In this document: positions 28,101 to 43,100 of the stretch, in pieces
Position numbering within the stretch: position 1 is the stretch's first letter
Layout of the letters: every line of letters begins with the position of its first letter
NCBI GenBank assembly: GCA_037954235.1
Contig: JBBMOA010000020.1
Location: forward strand, 13,984,177-14,048,176
Direction of reading: 5' to 3'
DNA: 64,000 nucleotides
From: Aulostomus chinensis
Lineage: Eukaryota > Chordata > Actinopteri > Syngnathiformes > Aulostomidae
Program-made: the position numbers and the translations under genes
The notes under the pieces: generated by a model
Told to the model about the DNA's origin: nothing
Seen by the model: the letters and a program-made list of their open reading frames with translations, nothing else
Database searches by the model: none

Positions 28101-31100
28101 TATGGTTATGCGCTCTCACCACCAAGTTTATTCCACAGAGTGTTTCGACTTTGTCTCTGTAATGCCCCATTGAAGTAGCTTTGAGAGCTGCGCCTGTGTT
28201 GGTCTGTGTACTCAGATCCAGCCTTCTCTATTTTTCTGCTCCTCTGGGTGGTTGGAGTGGAGTGGGGGGGCTAAAAGAAAATCAATGGGGCTCCTCTGGT
28301 CTGGGACTCAGACTATAATTAAACGTTTCTGAAGACAATCTTAAACCCGGCACCAGGAGAGGAAAAGCTTTGCCTGTGCTACATTGATTTTTACACCTTC
28401 AGTAACATATCTGAGCTACCAACATGCATGCCCCCTCACTTTCTCTACACCCCCCCCCACCCACCCACCTCTCAAAATTGACTCAAGCATGAATAAACTT
28501 CAAGCCACACACACATACATAACATCCCTCTTCATATCATGGATGCCTGTAATTATACTGTGTGAAGTGGGGTCCATATGGGCATGGGGTGGGAGGCTGT
28601 TACCTCCGTCTACACAGGAAAGGTGTGTATTCAGCACTTTCAGTTAATTGGAGCTTCTCACCACAGGATTTACAAGTTGAGTGAATCATGTGTCAAACCT
28701 GTAAGAAACCCTCTCCATCCTCGTGGTAGCGTTGGCTCAAAATCTCAGTCAAGTGGATAATGCATCAAAAATACAGAACCTCTCTCCTCTCCCCGGGTAG
28801 TGGAGTATTGACAGATGAAAGAAGAGTGGGGAAAGGGGTATTTTCTGTTTTGAGGGTTGTTCAAAGAGCTTTTGGTCCTTGGTGGTACAAATAAGACTGC
28901 TGGGGCTCAACTAACACTTAAATATAAGAGCTATGGAGTCGGAGAAACATTTTGAAGAGTGTTAAGTTAACCTTTATGGCCATACTATGAATTATTTTCT
29001 GGGAAAAATAGGGTACCAAATATACATAGATTGGAAATGTACATCGCAGTAACTCTGAAAACATATTGTCATTTTTCCTAATGATCCTATATTTGTTGAA
29101 ATTAACTCCTGACCTTTTATTCAATGTTTTTGTTTTTGTTTTTTTGCAGGATGCCATCAAGCAACTAAAGGAGGAGTTAAAGAGTATACAAGAGTCTGAG
29201 AACCTTTGCGTTTCCTTCACTGACTGGCTGAGCTCCACTCAAAAAAGCTTCACAGCATTAACTGTTGTTACTGAACCTCTGGATCGCTTTGCCATGGAAA
29301 AAAAGATGAAGAAATTAGAGGTATTGATCCATTTTATTGATTTCCTACTGTATTTCCATGTGTTTAGAAGCTTGAGGACATCAGAAATGCCCATTGAATA
29401 AGATGCGATGCGAAATGTCCAGCAGAAATGGCATTTTGCTTTGTAAAAAGAGACAGAGAGGCAGGACTTTTTGTTTAACAGCTTTATTTATGAGTGTATA
29501 CACTGACAGAAGGCGACTCCTGTGGTCCATGTCCTCAACATGAAGTTATTCGACCCAGTGGCTTGTCACAGTATTTGCGGAAAAGAAAACAGATAAAATC
29601 AATAGAAAAGTTAAAGATTGATTGATGGATGTATGTCTTCATAATATCATTAATTGAAATTGCTTTTGTGGTATTTAGCTCTACGGGGAGAAAACCTAGT
29701 TTGATTTTAATGTAAAAGTACAAAAAAAACGATTAGTAATGCCTCTGCATTACCTTACTCTTCATCTGTCCGTCTGTCCAGTGCTTTGAGATTCTTCAAA
29801 TCTGGCACGTGTCCACTGGGACTTAATGATAGAGGTTTTGGTGGTCTTGTTAACTCAATATCTCAGGATGAGCCAATTTCTTGAGCCTTGAGCCAATTTC
29901 TTCAAATTTGCCACAAACATCCACTGTGACTTGAGGATGAACTGAAAACATTTTGGAGGTCAAAGGTCGAGGTATACAACCGTGATGCAGTATTTCCAGT
30001 TTTGTAAATCATTTGACATGCATTGTAGATTAGGTGAGCAATTTCATTAAGGATCTGAACTGAATGGGTTAAAAGGGTATTTTTCATCACAGCCTGACTT
30101 TTAAATGCCTTCATGAACAGGTTTCACTAAATCAGCACAGGTCCAGGTATTTATGTGGCAAACTGATGAGTTAGCAAGTCCTCAGCTTGGCGGGGAAAAT
30201 TTGAGCACAGCCATTTGTGATTGCAGGATTACCAACAACAACAACAAAAAAAAACAGCAAAAATGTCCTTTTGCAATGTTATTTTCTGCCAAGCAACATA
30301 AGGTATCTGCTGCTAACATCAAGAACACAGAGTCTTTGGCAGCTTCAGGATGCTTGGCCAGCAAAAATATGCATCGGTATTTAAAGCTAAAAAAGTAGTT
30401 GCTGCATTTTTTTTACATTTTTTTTTTTTTTTACAGTTCCTCTTTGTGCTTTTTTGGTCAGACTTAGATTTGTGGGAAATAGCTCTCCTAAAAAAAAATG
30501 CCCACACCTCCAGATATATCAAGTGTGAAGCAGGTTGCAGGAGTATGGTTATTGATCGTGTCTTTATGAAGAGAAAGCGGAAGCTGCTTTAGAAGAGGCG
30601 TGCAAGTGGGGAGGGACGCCCCACTGTGAGGAAGAGGATGAAGAGGCGCCTGTGTCAGGAGCCTAGTGGTACAGACACTGTAATTGATGCATTGCCCTTA
30701 CCGCTTCACATCACACAGGCACAACCCTCCTCCATCACTCATTACGTATCACAAAACTCATCCAAAGTACTAACAAGCTTCTTCAGACGATAACACCCTT
30801 GAAGCCTCTAGTGATTTTACACATTTTTTTTTCAGTATAAGTATCACTATATCCCATTTGTCTTTGTCCTCACAGGCACACACACTGTGAAAAGCACGCA
30901 TGCACGCACACACACGTACGAAGATATTTACAATATGTCATCTGGTGTGGGCTTTGCGGCAATCCCTGTCTGGGATCGATGCTCTGTTTCTGCGTCGGGA
31001 CTGAGGACATGCTGTCACCACATGTGTCCTTCCAGCTCTGCAGACGACACTCACGAGCTTCACCACTTACTCACTCTCTCTCACTCTCCTGCAGTGAGCG

Positions 31101-34100
31101 CTGCAGGGCTGTTCATTGAGCCGGGATGATTATGCATTGACACAAAGTCTAGAAGTCAATAGCTATGTCTAGGGCCATTAGTTGGATTGGCACTTAGTTT
31201 GATAGTGATTTGTAACTGTAAAAGAGTCCACGGTTGCGCCGTAGTCCTGCAGCATCCTCATTAGCTTGAAATGTGGACTTCATTTAGAATTTTGAAAATG
31301 AAGGTCATCTACAAATATTTGTGGTTATAAATGGGTATGTTGGTGCTATTGTTTTGTATCATAAAATTCAACACATCCCACACCTATTCATTTGGTATTA
31401 TCCCTCAGTTTTTAAATTTAGAAATTAATCTTCAAAACATTAAAAAAAACAAAAAACAAGAGGATCCTCTTCCTAATTAAAATCCCCCACACTCCCAGCC
31501 TCTATTTTTCTAATTTTACTGGTATTTCGTTCACCCTTGGGCGTTCTCGGTCATGCTGATGTGATCAAATCATATCATACGATACTGTGTGCTGAAAAAG
31601 TGAAGCATTCTTCAAATTAAACAAATAACTTTCGTGGCATATAATTTCAACATTGTTATTCTTCTTTTTAAAGCAATGATACAAGAGTAAAGACAAAAAA
31701 ATGTCTTGAGCTCAAGACACAAACAAATGGCAGCAGATCACCATACACCCTTGGCAGGGAGAATGAATGTTTCAATATGAAGTAAAGATGACAAGATATA
31801 TATGACTGAATTTACTTTCTTTCTTTAGTTCATGTGTTATTAAACTAAATTGTGTAATATATGGATTTATCAAGTGTGTCTTATTAAAGTCCTAAACATG
31901 CACGCGGGTGCATTATTTGCACGATAAACAAGGAAACATGGACGTGTGCAGTCAGGCACACTTTTTATATCATATCATCACTGGAGATCTGGGCTTTATG
32001 CAGGGTGAAGCTTCTCTCTACTCAAGCAATAATAGACTGGTGATGAAAGCTTGATGGCATCCCATCGAGTGGACGTCTGTGTGTGCGTGCGTGTGTGCGT
32101 GCGTGTGTGTGGTGTGTTGTGGTTGCCCTGGAAACCCCTGCGGTTACTGCTGCCTGTTAAGGGGCCTTATAATTGGGTCCTCCTTTCATATTATTCACCG
32201 TGGTTTCTCCATGCCGTGACCTCGCGGTCTTGTCCACATCTCACCATGCAGGTGTGAGCCTACCTGAAGGGTTCAAAGCCTTTCAAATACTGGCAGGCAG
32301 GCCCGGGTGAGCAGGGCAGCGTTGGAGGTGAAGGACAAAGAAATCTGTGGTTTTGTGTCTGAACGTTAACCTCAGAGTCACGGAGGATATTACAGAACAT
32401 ATGTGCTATAATTCTCTTGCACCAATAGAGACAAAGAGTCTTAAAATTATGAAAAAAATAATGATGCCCCAACTGAAGGTCATTTAGTATAAAGATAATG
32501 ATGATAACCCATGCTGAGTATGTATTTTGCACTCTCTTTCACCCAGACTATACAGTCTGATCTCCATCATGGTCACAGCTTCCTGAAAGCCCTGAGGGAG
32601 CGGGCAGAGCAGGCAGCTGGCTTCCTGGACGAGGCTGGAGCAGAGAGTTTAGGAGGGGAGGTGGAAGCTCGTCTTGCCCAGCTGGAGGAGCTTGCCGGCG
32701 GGTTGAGGCAGGAGCACAGTTTCCTGGAGCGGGCGTTGCTGCTTGCTAAGGAGTTTCAGGACCGTTACAAGGCCCAGGCCCAGTGGCTGGTGGAGACTAA
32801 GGCTTTGCTCGGCTCCCCACTAGAGCCCAAGGCTGAACTTTACCAGCGAAGAGCACAGTTAGCCAAGTACAAGGTAGACTTTCTTTATTGTGGTGTTGTT
32901 AATTGAAACCTTGAGACTTTCATTAATGGTTTGTTTGGTTAAAATAGTCTATTGACCCATTTATCATGATAATGTGTGACCTTGAGTGTACATCAACTCC
33001 TAAATTGCATATATTTAACATTACTGGTAACCCCTTTGCAACTTTGGAAAAAGTTTGGCATTATATAGGAATAGAATCAATTTTATAGATTAGATAAAAC
33101 ATGCAAGAACATGCAAAACAGCTGTACTAGCATGTGCTATCTTTGTAATGGAGGAAACAAAAGATTTAAATATTTTTTGTGTGGCGTCTACTTCAGACTC
33201 TCTTGCAGATGGTTCAGTCCCACGATGGATCCATCAGGTCGGTGGTGGAGAAGGGCGATGCCCTGCTGGCATCTGTGCATTATCCCTCTGTCAGAGACAA
33301 AATGAACAGACTGCAAAAGGACTACAGTGAGCTCTGTAACACAGCCATGGTGAGAATCGTGTGATATAGAGATTAGTAATTAGAGATGAGGGTAACAGCA
33401 GAAATCTGTAAATCATTGTTTAAGGGTATTTTGCCCTTTCAAAGATATTTTTTCCTCCTGCAGTTCTACCACAAAATGCAGAAAGAGACAGCCACGTACT
33501 GTGTATTTAGCTTAAAGCTAATGGTGACTGATGGCTAACAACAGACAGCTACAGCAACAAAACAACAATAAAATTGCCTTAAGGCATTCAAGCGCAACAA
33601 GCTGGTGCATTCAGTTGAACTTGTTTCACAACTATGTATACATGTCTGGCTCTTTCTGCATTTTGGAGTCCAAAAGAAATAGTGCAACAGGGAAAAAAAT
33701 CATGTTAAGAGCTCAAGACACCTATTTGTGAGTGCTCATAAGGCAAAATACACTTTTGCGGTACATAAATGAATCGATTTAATACATGCAACACGTTTTC
33801 ATATGTTTTAAATCCATTCATTATGGATAAAAGGCATATAATCAATGGCAGAGAAGGTGGTCACATGGGTTTGATGCATGTCATTGGTCATGTCTGTATT
33901 CACAATGTGACTCAGGCTCATGTGGAGAACTTGGATGGCCAGGTGAAGGAACAGGAAGCGTACCACAACGAGCTCCAGGAAGTTGAGCGCTGGTTGCTCC
34001 AGATGTCCAGCAGGATGGTGACTCCTGACCCCACAGTGAGCAGAAGCCTGGAGGCGGCTACTCAACAGCTGGCCAGGCACAAGGTGACCAATAACAGGAT

Positions 34101-37100
34101 AGGTTTTTTTGTGGTTGATTTCATATAATGTGATACAGCTGAAGTGATTGCACCTTGTTCCATTCTGGGAGAAGATCATTTTCAGCTCTTATATTAGATG
34201 ATGAGGAGATACAGACAAAATAGGTTGAATGAAACAGTCATTTATTATTTTACAATATATATTAAGAATTGCTAATGTTTCATCTGCAATTATAACACAT
34301 TTTATTAAAATGTGACCAAATCTACAACAATAACAAATTGACTCTCTTCACATTTGACTTGGCGCTTGTCTAATAGCCAACCAGACCACATTGTGTGGTG
34401 TCAGTCTGTTCTGACCTCTCATATCATTGACCAGATTGACTTTCTGTAATATGTCAGCACTGGAGACGCTCCCTAGCATGATCCTTCTTGGTTACTTTGT
34501 CTTCCGCAGGCCATCATGGAGGAAATAGCAGGCTTTGAGGATCGTTTGGCAGGCTTGAAGGAACGTGGCGACCACCTGGTACAAGGCTGCGGTGAACGTG
34601 TACAGAGCAGGCTGAGACAGCAGGTCCAGGCTCACCAGCAAGGCACCAGAGACAGCTACTCTGCCATCTGTAGCACAGCGCAGAGAGTGAGTGAGGAGGA
34701 GTGAAGAGGGAGGGAGGGATATGAGAAAGATGTGTAGTTAGTTTTTAAAGCAGTGCAACGACTGCTGCATATTTCCGGTATAATTTTAACACACTGGATG
34801 CACACACATTTTCAAATACATCCACGGGAGTTCATATGACCACACACACACATTCATGGGAAGACACATTCAACATAGCTAAGATATCCTCGTAATCCTA
34901 ACCCATTCTGACACTTAAACCATGTCTCACAACAGCCCTTCGGTTCCAGTGTAGAGGACGCAATTAACGCTGCCAAGTGGCGCTCCGCAGCAGCCTTACT
35001 CAGACGAACCCCACCAGCCAAAATCACTAACTCAATCTACCCGTATTAATCTCCGTATATCCCCTGTCAACTCCACGTTTTCATGACGGAGCCAAAAATG
35101 GTCACACGCCTCTCTGTTCGGTAGATCTGGCGAGCCCTCTAATCCAGCTCCACTCTGTCATTTTGGCAACTTCTACTCTGTCATCACAGCTCACCTCCCA
35201 AGACGCCACCGCCATTTTCACTTGCACCGCCAATCTGGTGTGGTGTGATCCAGCCACACTTAACCACTTCACTGCTGGCTACTCTACAACTGTGCCTCCA
35301 GTGTTATGGTGGCTGCCAAATACGTCCCAGCGCAACACAGCTCTAATATCCTGCCTGCCACTTGCCACCGTGCCAACCTTGTAGCCTTCGCCAAATGCAC
35401 CGGGCAGTTTGCCAGTACATGCCCCCCCTCTTCTTTCTCTCTTTCGGGTTCTCATATTAACACTGTCAATCAGACATCGCTGTTTCACTCTCCCCTGGTG
35501 GGTATGGACGCCTCCACATTCAACACCTGTCAAAGACGGAGCAGCATAACTGCCTCCTTCAGGGTTTTAGCATTCAATGAGTCTTTGTGTTTGGCCATGC
35601 TTTGCTGACTTCAAAGCATTTTAGTTCTCTTTCCACTGCTCTATTTACTGTCTCTTTAATTTCAAATTTGTATGATTACATTTGTCTTGTTGTGAGGTGA
35701 CCTGTCGTCACTTTTTTAATTGATATGCAAGACTTTCAGTGCCATAAATCTCATAAAACCCAATATTGAAAGTAGAGGATGAAAGATCTCAGGACAAGGT
35801 TCCTCACACGGGGGTATTTAAGACAGATCACACGTTATTTCTCCTTACATACCTTGTAGGTTTATCAGAGTCTGGACCATGACTTACAAAGACACGTGAG
35901 TTTGCAAGACACCCTGCAGCAGTGTCAGACGTGGTTGACATCTGTGTCAGAGGAGCCAGAACCTCCTGCACATACTCCGCTCAGCCTGGAGGAGGCGCTA
36001 CAGCAGGTAAGTGAGCCATTACACTTCCTCTGATAACCAGATATCTAATAGATTCATATTTGTGGTTGTTGCCCGCATGTTTGTGGGTGGGGATGGAAAT
36101 CTGGATAGAATCGGCGTCAGTCAAATCACTGGACCGTTCACTTTCTGTGGCAGGTGAAGCAGGAGCGGGCTCTCCAGGAACAGGCCAGCACTTACCTCCA
36201 ACTTGTGTGTTCATCATGTGACCTGTCAGTCCTGAGAGTCCAGGAGACAGCGGCAGCTATCCAACAAGTCAAACTACAGGTTCGTTGGCCAGGAGGAGCC
36301 ATAATATAAAACAGCTTGTATCCATATAAATGTTTACAGCCGCCATTGTATTTTGTTTTGGCCAGACTGAGGAACATATGCTGCTTTGTGAGGAGGTAGC
36401 AGACAACTGGAGGGACATTGAAGAGCAGAAGGTAGATCTGGAGGTCCAACTGAGAGAGACAGAGCAGCAACTTCAGAACCTCATCAGAAGACCTGCAGAG
36501 CTTGAGCCCCGGATTGCACAGAACCAGTTAGACAAGGCACAGGTGAGAGCACAATTAATTCTACACTGTATTGCTTAAAGATGAATTTGAAGTTGCATTT
36601 TTCTTGCAAACAAATATAATCAAGACTTTAAAAGTCATTGTGTCTGGAATCTCTTCTTGCAGGAGTTCCTCCAGCAGATCCGGGAGAAACAATCTGACGT
36701 TAACCGTTTGAATGAGGCCATTGGCAGGCTGACTAATGGAAAGGAATCTCCTTCACTGGAGGGCTTAAGGAGACTAAAGAGGAGCTGGATAGAAATGAGC
36801 CAGCGAGCAGAAGAGCTGGAGGCCCAGCGTGGCGAGGACATGCAGCGAAGTGGCGAGTACCAGGAGGGTGTGGCCGCTGTGGAAGAACTTTTCCACCAAG
36901 TATCCAGAGAGTGGGACTATCTTGCAAGGTATCAGCCTTTGTTGTGGAGGGTTTGATGTTTATCCCAAATTTACTGTCCAGGCCACTCAACATATGGCTG
37001 TGTGTACTCAGGGCCGACACTGAAAGTACAAGTGAGCATCTAGAGGCTCTGAGGAGGTTATCCAGTGACCTCATAGAGCAAAGAGCAACATTAGAAGATC

Positions 37101-40100
37101 TGAGGGACCAGAGGCAAGCTATCCTGCCTCGACTTAGCCTGCTAGACAAGGAGCTGGTAAAGCAACAGGTGAGAACAGTTCACACAACAGTACATCACTA
37201 AATCACTGCTCAGGTGTATTCAGTGTTTTGCCTTTTACTAGGTGTGTCACCTGGAGCAGCGCTGGTCCCAGCTGGAAACTCTCATCCAACAGAAGATCCA
37301 GGACTCTGCACAGACGCTAGAGGATCTGGCACGGGTTGAAACCCAGCTAAGGGATGCCCGTGAGTGGGTGGAGGAGCAGCGGCCTGCACTCACCTCTGCT
37401 TTGAAAACCAGCCCACCCCCTGACCTTGCCCAGAGTTTCCTGTTCGACCACTTGAGTGTGTGTGTTGAGCTGGAGGCACGTCAGCAGCTGCTGGGTCAAG
37501 CAGTGAGTGAAGCGCAAGCTGTAACCAGCAGGCTGGGATTGAGTGAGAAGAAATGCCTGCAGGAGCTGGTTGAGCAAGCCCAAGCTGAAGTGGAGGCTCT
37601 GGGGGCTCGGGTGGCCCAGAGGCGGAAGTATCTCAGTAAGGTAAAGCAGCTGGAATTGTGTAAAAATATAAATTGTGCCCTATAGGACCTGACTTTCTCT
37701 GTTATCGCTTAGCTTAGGAATAAAATTTGTGACATATTTCAAAGGTATAAACTTTGACCTGTCTTTTCCAGGCTTTCACAGAGAGAACACAGTTCCTTCA
37801 AGGCCTGCGGAGAGCATTATCTTGGGTACAACAACAGGAAAGGAAGGCTTTGATTGATGACCACATAGCTCTTCTCCCTGAGGACCTCGCCAAACAGGCC
37901 TCTGTGTGCCGGAGCATCCTGAGCGGCCTACGAGCCTACCAGAGGGAGCTGGCATCTCTCTGGGTACAAGGGCGAGAGCTTGAAAGAGATGCCACCGATA
38001 AAGAGAGAACAGAAACCCTGGCAAAACTGGAGGAGCTTCAGGCAGCTTTTGAAACCGCTCTCCAGAGAACAACCCAGCGTGTCACGGACTTGGAGAAAGC
38101 CTTGACATCCAGGAAGTACTTCCAGGTGGACCTGAACAAAACGTGTCGCTGGTTAAGACAAGCAGACGCCATCACCTTCCCTGAAATCAATCTAAGCAGT
38201 ATTGTCGACAGCCAGGAGTTGCAAACACAACTGTCTAAATTTCAGAACATTTTAGAACAGGCTTCTGATCACGAGAATCTCCTTCTTATCGTCCAAAGAA
38301 TAGGCCAAGAGATCCTCCCTACGCTGAACGAGATTGACCATTGCTACCTAGATGAGCGGCTCAACGCCTTGCCTCAGCAGTACAACAGCATCCTCGCTCT
38401 AGCCAAAGAAAAGAAAGAGAGAGTCCAGCAAATAATCTTAGAGAGAAAAGAGTTCAGCGCTTTATTTGATATTACTCGAAGTGCACTGGAGGAGCTTCAG
38501 GAGCAGTTTGACAATCTAGAGAAGCAGACTATCAGTCAAAATGAAGAGGAAATTGTTAGCCTTATTTTGGAATATAGAAATATAAATGAAAGCTTATTTC
38601 GTATCAGCCCTGCTGTGAGAGAGCTCCATGGTAAAAAGCAGGCATTTCTGAGTATGGGCCAGACGTACAGAGCTGAGGAGATGCAGCAGCTTGTCAGTCT
38701 CCACAACTCGTTAAAAAGGAGAAATATTCAGAAAATGAATTTAGATGATGACTTGAAAATAATTGTTGAGCACAATAGACAGTTAACTAAGATGGATCAG
38801 GAGTTGACGTCTGGGAAGGAGAATCTGGTCAAAATGAAATCAAACAAAGAAATAGGTGCTATGGATAAAATTGCAAACCTTTATTTGATGCTTGAAAGTG
38901 TGGATTGTGTAATCTCACAAGCTGAAGAATGTAACCGACGAACTAAAAACCTCAGTTTGAAGTTCGACCCTGCTGCCTTTGAGGAAATTACATCCAAGGT
39001 TGAATTATTGCAGTCTTTACGTTTTGATTTAAAACACTGTGTCGAAGAAAGCGAGAAGGACATCAGCCGATGTGATTTCACTGGAGAGACTGAGAGCACG
39101 TCGGGATGGTTAAGGACCGTTCAGGACATGTTGGAGAAGCCTTTAACAATATCTGAAGCCAAAGTTGAGAAGGTGCATGAGCAAGTGCGGAAAGGGAGAA
39201 TCATGGAAGAGGAAGTGAAAAGTAGATTGAAGATGGCGGATGTTTTGTGTTGTAAAGAAATACAAGAGTTTTGTAGACGAAAGGAAACGATTCCAGCGCA
39301 TGTCGAAGAAAAACAACAGGAACTGACAAAACTGGGAGCTGAAGTTCAAAGGAATATTGGCGAAAAACAGGTATGTGTTCCATCATAATACATAAATGTC
39401 TTTTATCAATTTATGTGCAATAGCTTTATATCTAAGTTAGAGAGATCTGCTGAAAATGAAATGGAAATTAGCGCCACAGCTTCTCTATTTGTCAGGGATC
39501 TGCTCCATGATTCATGACTTTGCACTGTCCTCTGTTCCTCAGACTATCAATATTAACAAGCTCAGGGAACATTTAAAAGAAATGGCAGGACATTTGAATA
39601 AGTGACCATTAATTTATAACTATTATGGGGGCTTCAAAGTGATAAAATACTGTATCCCAAAGAAACCGTCATTTGAATAAAAATACAATGGCAGCGCCTT
39701 TTTAAGTCAGTCAAGTTTTACAGATGAGGAGAGGGTAATAACATTCACTCGATTCCCCACTGAGGAGAATTTTGATCTTTCTGGCAAAGAGATGAAAAAG
39801 CGGGGTTCCAAATTAGATTATTAGAAATGTGAGAAACATGATTACATATAACTCCATTTAAAGTTCTTTCCACATCAGCAGACTCAAGGTTTCTTGCTGT
39901 GATTTGAAAGGCTGGCACTTCAAACTGCATTCGTTGTGCTGAAATAGTAGTTTGTACCATAAGGGGACCATACTCTGTCCTATCATATTGTTATCAGCGG
40001 CTCTCCGAATTTACTGTAAACTAGCATTTGGCTTTTGAATATGACAGTTTGATTAATAGCCATTGTCTGCAACCAGGCGATCGTTGATGATGGACTGCTG

Positions 40101-43100
40101 CCTAGGAAAGTGGTGTGTGCACGATTCTGTAGTGCTTAAACGTGAGACGATGTCATGTCAGAGATGTGAGGTCCTGCATGCTGGGAGAGGGGAGCTCCTC
40201 AACCTGAAGAATCTCTGTCGATTTGTGGATTGTGGAGCTTCCGGGGGCGGTCCTAATTCTATCAGATTGTGTCGTATTGCTCCGTTTTCTACCATATTGT
40301 GGAGTATTGTACATTATTGTATCATATGGTACAGTATTGGGCCGTATTGTATCATCAAACAATGTCGTACCATATTGTATCGTACCGTACTGTAACCTAG
40401 TGTATTTATCGTGTCATAGCCTATCATATTGTACCATCTTATTCATAGCTAGATATTCTCAAAGGAATAAACCAAGTTAATTTAATCACCTTCTGCTTCT
40501 AGCTGGCTCTGGATCAATTTCTTGCGGTGGTCCAGAGGCACCACTTATCACTGCAATCCATGCAGAAATGGATGGATAGTGCTGCAGATTTCCTCCAGAG
40601 GGCCAGTCTAGGGGTGGAGCTCGAGAATCAGACAGATTGTATGCTGGACCTGGAAGAAATCTCAGCCCAGGAAAAGAACTTCACAGCTGGCTTAGAGGAG
40701 CTAAGGACCTGGGAGCCTCTGCTGGCGGATGTTGTGGACTCTGACGGGATGAGCAAACTCAGAGAAAAAGTTGAAGCGATGCAGATGAGAGGTGGAGAAA
40801 TCAAACAGCAGCTGGAGGCTTACAGAGAACATCAAGAGAGGTGCGCATCAACGCATTCGATACTCATGAATCTGCAGAGTCATTTATTGACGACAGTTGA
40901 TATCGTGTGTGTTTTCTCAGATGTGCGTCTCTTTGGACTTCCTTCCAATATGAGAGAGAGTTGCTGGTTCAACAGATGAATGATGCAGAGAGAAAGATGG
41001 TCATGTTCTCCACAGCGAAGGCTGTCAGTATCCAGCAGGCAGAAGACAAATGTCAGAGATACAAGGTGGGAAAATTGTCTTGCAGTCATAATAGAGATAT
41101 TGTTAGGAATGTTTGTCTTATATTGACAGGAATTTTTTAAGGAAGCATTTATCTTTCGAAGTTGAACTTCTACTGGACAGTTTTCCTCAATGACCTCCGT
41201 GTATGTTTTGTTTTTTCTGTAGTCTCTGGCAGCTCACATTGACCTACAGGAGGTGTCTCTAAATGCTCTGAGAGAAAAGGCAGCAGAGTTAGAGCAGGTC
41301 ATCTCTGAATCCAGTGTAACTGTCACTAGCCAGTCCCTCTCATCACTATGGCAACGGTGGAACGGGCTTCGTAGTGTGGCCCGGGCCCAGGAGAGAGCAC
41401 TGGAGGACACTCTGAGGGAGTGGAAGAACTTCACTGAAAAAGTAAGTTTGTTCGTTGGTTTCATTTTACATATTCCTCCAGTGTGCGTATGTGTGTGATG
41501 GTTGTGCTTCAACGGTACACCAACCGCCACTGTGCACACAGTTATAAAACCGTGCGTTCCAACTTGTTACTTGCAGCCGACAGCGCTCAAGTCTGCTAAA
41601 CCGTTCTGCCTCTACAGATTTAGGTCAAACACTGCAACAACTGAATACAAGTCTGTGATGTAACTCCAGGCATCAGGCCAGTTGTTTCCACTTGCCAAAA
41701 TACTGTGTCATGCAGCGTCTTTCAGCCTATTTCTAATCTGAACACTGTCAGCTCTCTAGCATTCCCACAAAGCAGCGCTCCTAAAAAGGAAATGAGGTCA
41801 GACGGGGAAACGGTTACTTCCTCATATGTGGCACATTCTTGTTGTCAACCGATTGTCTATGACCCCTTTGTTCAAACGGACATGATGTCATTCTCTGCAC
41901 ACGAGTTTCTGAACTCTTGTTGATGCCTTTGACTCTCACAGGAAAGGCTGTGTACTGCAGAGAATACACGATAGCTCAGATTCGCTAGATGTTTCCTGAC
42001 GAGCTGAACTATCATTTGTATTGGCATTACCCCATTGTCCATAACCTTCCACTTGTATTTAAAGTAAAAAAAAACATAAACCTGTTGCACCTGAATCTTT
42101 CTACATAAACCCCTCAGATGGAGAAGGTGCAATCTGTGTCCCAAGACCTCCATAGTCGAATCCCAGACAGCACAGTTGAGAAGGCAGCCACAAGAGCGGC
42201 ACTTCAGAACCTCCTGGAGTACCATGACTCCTTCAGCCTGGAGGTGGAGAGGGAACAGTCCATCCTAGCCCTGCTGAGGCAGCACACCTGCAGCCTCAGA
42301 GGAGAGGAAGAGGTGGCAGAGGAGGAGGTGGAGGAGGCAATGGAGGGAAAAATAGAGAATGGACATCGGGAAGCACCATACCTCCAAGAGATCAAAAGGA
42401 TGCAGGAGCAATATGAGAGGTAAGTGGCCTAAATACACATACAACCTAAAAAAAATAGCGGTAGCGTCTCAGCATGTGGTAATATTAGCTTACCAAACTG
42501 CAGTATCCTCTAGAGCAGAGGATAATGAGTAATGGGCCTCGCAGTTGTCACTCCAAACTTTGTTCTTACACACTACTGGATGATTGTAGCTCCCAATTTA
42601 GTCCTACAGATATGAAGCAAACCCTGATTGCCATTTGTAACCCCCTACTCCTGACATCTAGTGTGTACCTCATGTAACTGTCAATTACACAGGATTGCAA
42701 AGACTGGAATTCTACGAAGAGGAATCAATATCAAGAGCAAGAAGCTTCAAACAGCCATTAGTCTTGGTCCTGTCTTTAAGACTAAAATACACTAAAGAAT
42801 GTTTCATGAGGGAGGCCCAGTGCTACGAGATGCAATGCACATAAGAGATAGAAATTACTTCCTTATACAGTATTTTGGTGGGTGGAATTATTATTTTTGC
42901 TACTTGCTAACTAGCTATCATTCCATATTTCAAATACACATGAAATATTCAATGAATGTTGTAAAAATAGGAAACACTGATATTAATATCCTATTTAGAG
43001 TAGATTGAAATGTTGCAGGATCATTTCTCTTACTCTTGTTGTCCTTTCTAGTCTGGTGTTGCGGGTGCGGGCCAGCAGGGGGCAGGTACAACAGGAGTTG

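Noticed and set aside
35163..35608. Two overlapping open frames in intron 33
   Set aside because: No recognisable domain, no usable splice sites in the gene frame, and human nesprin-1 shows no extra residues at the exon 33-34 junction.
40063..40395. Open frame with Cys-rich start upstream of exon 41
   Set aside because: It runs into the degenerate tandem repeat and has no acceptor/donor pair consistent with phase 0; homology joins exon 40 directly to exon 41.
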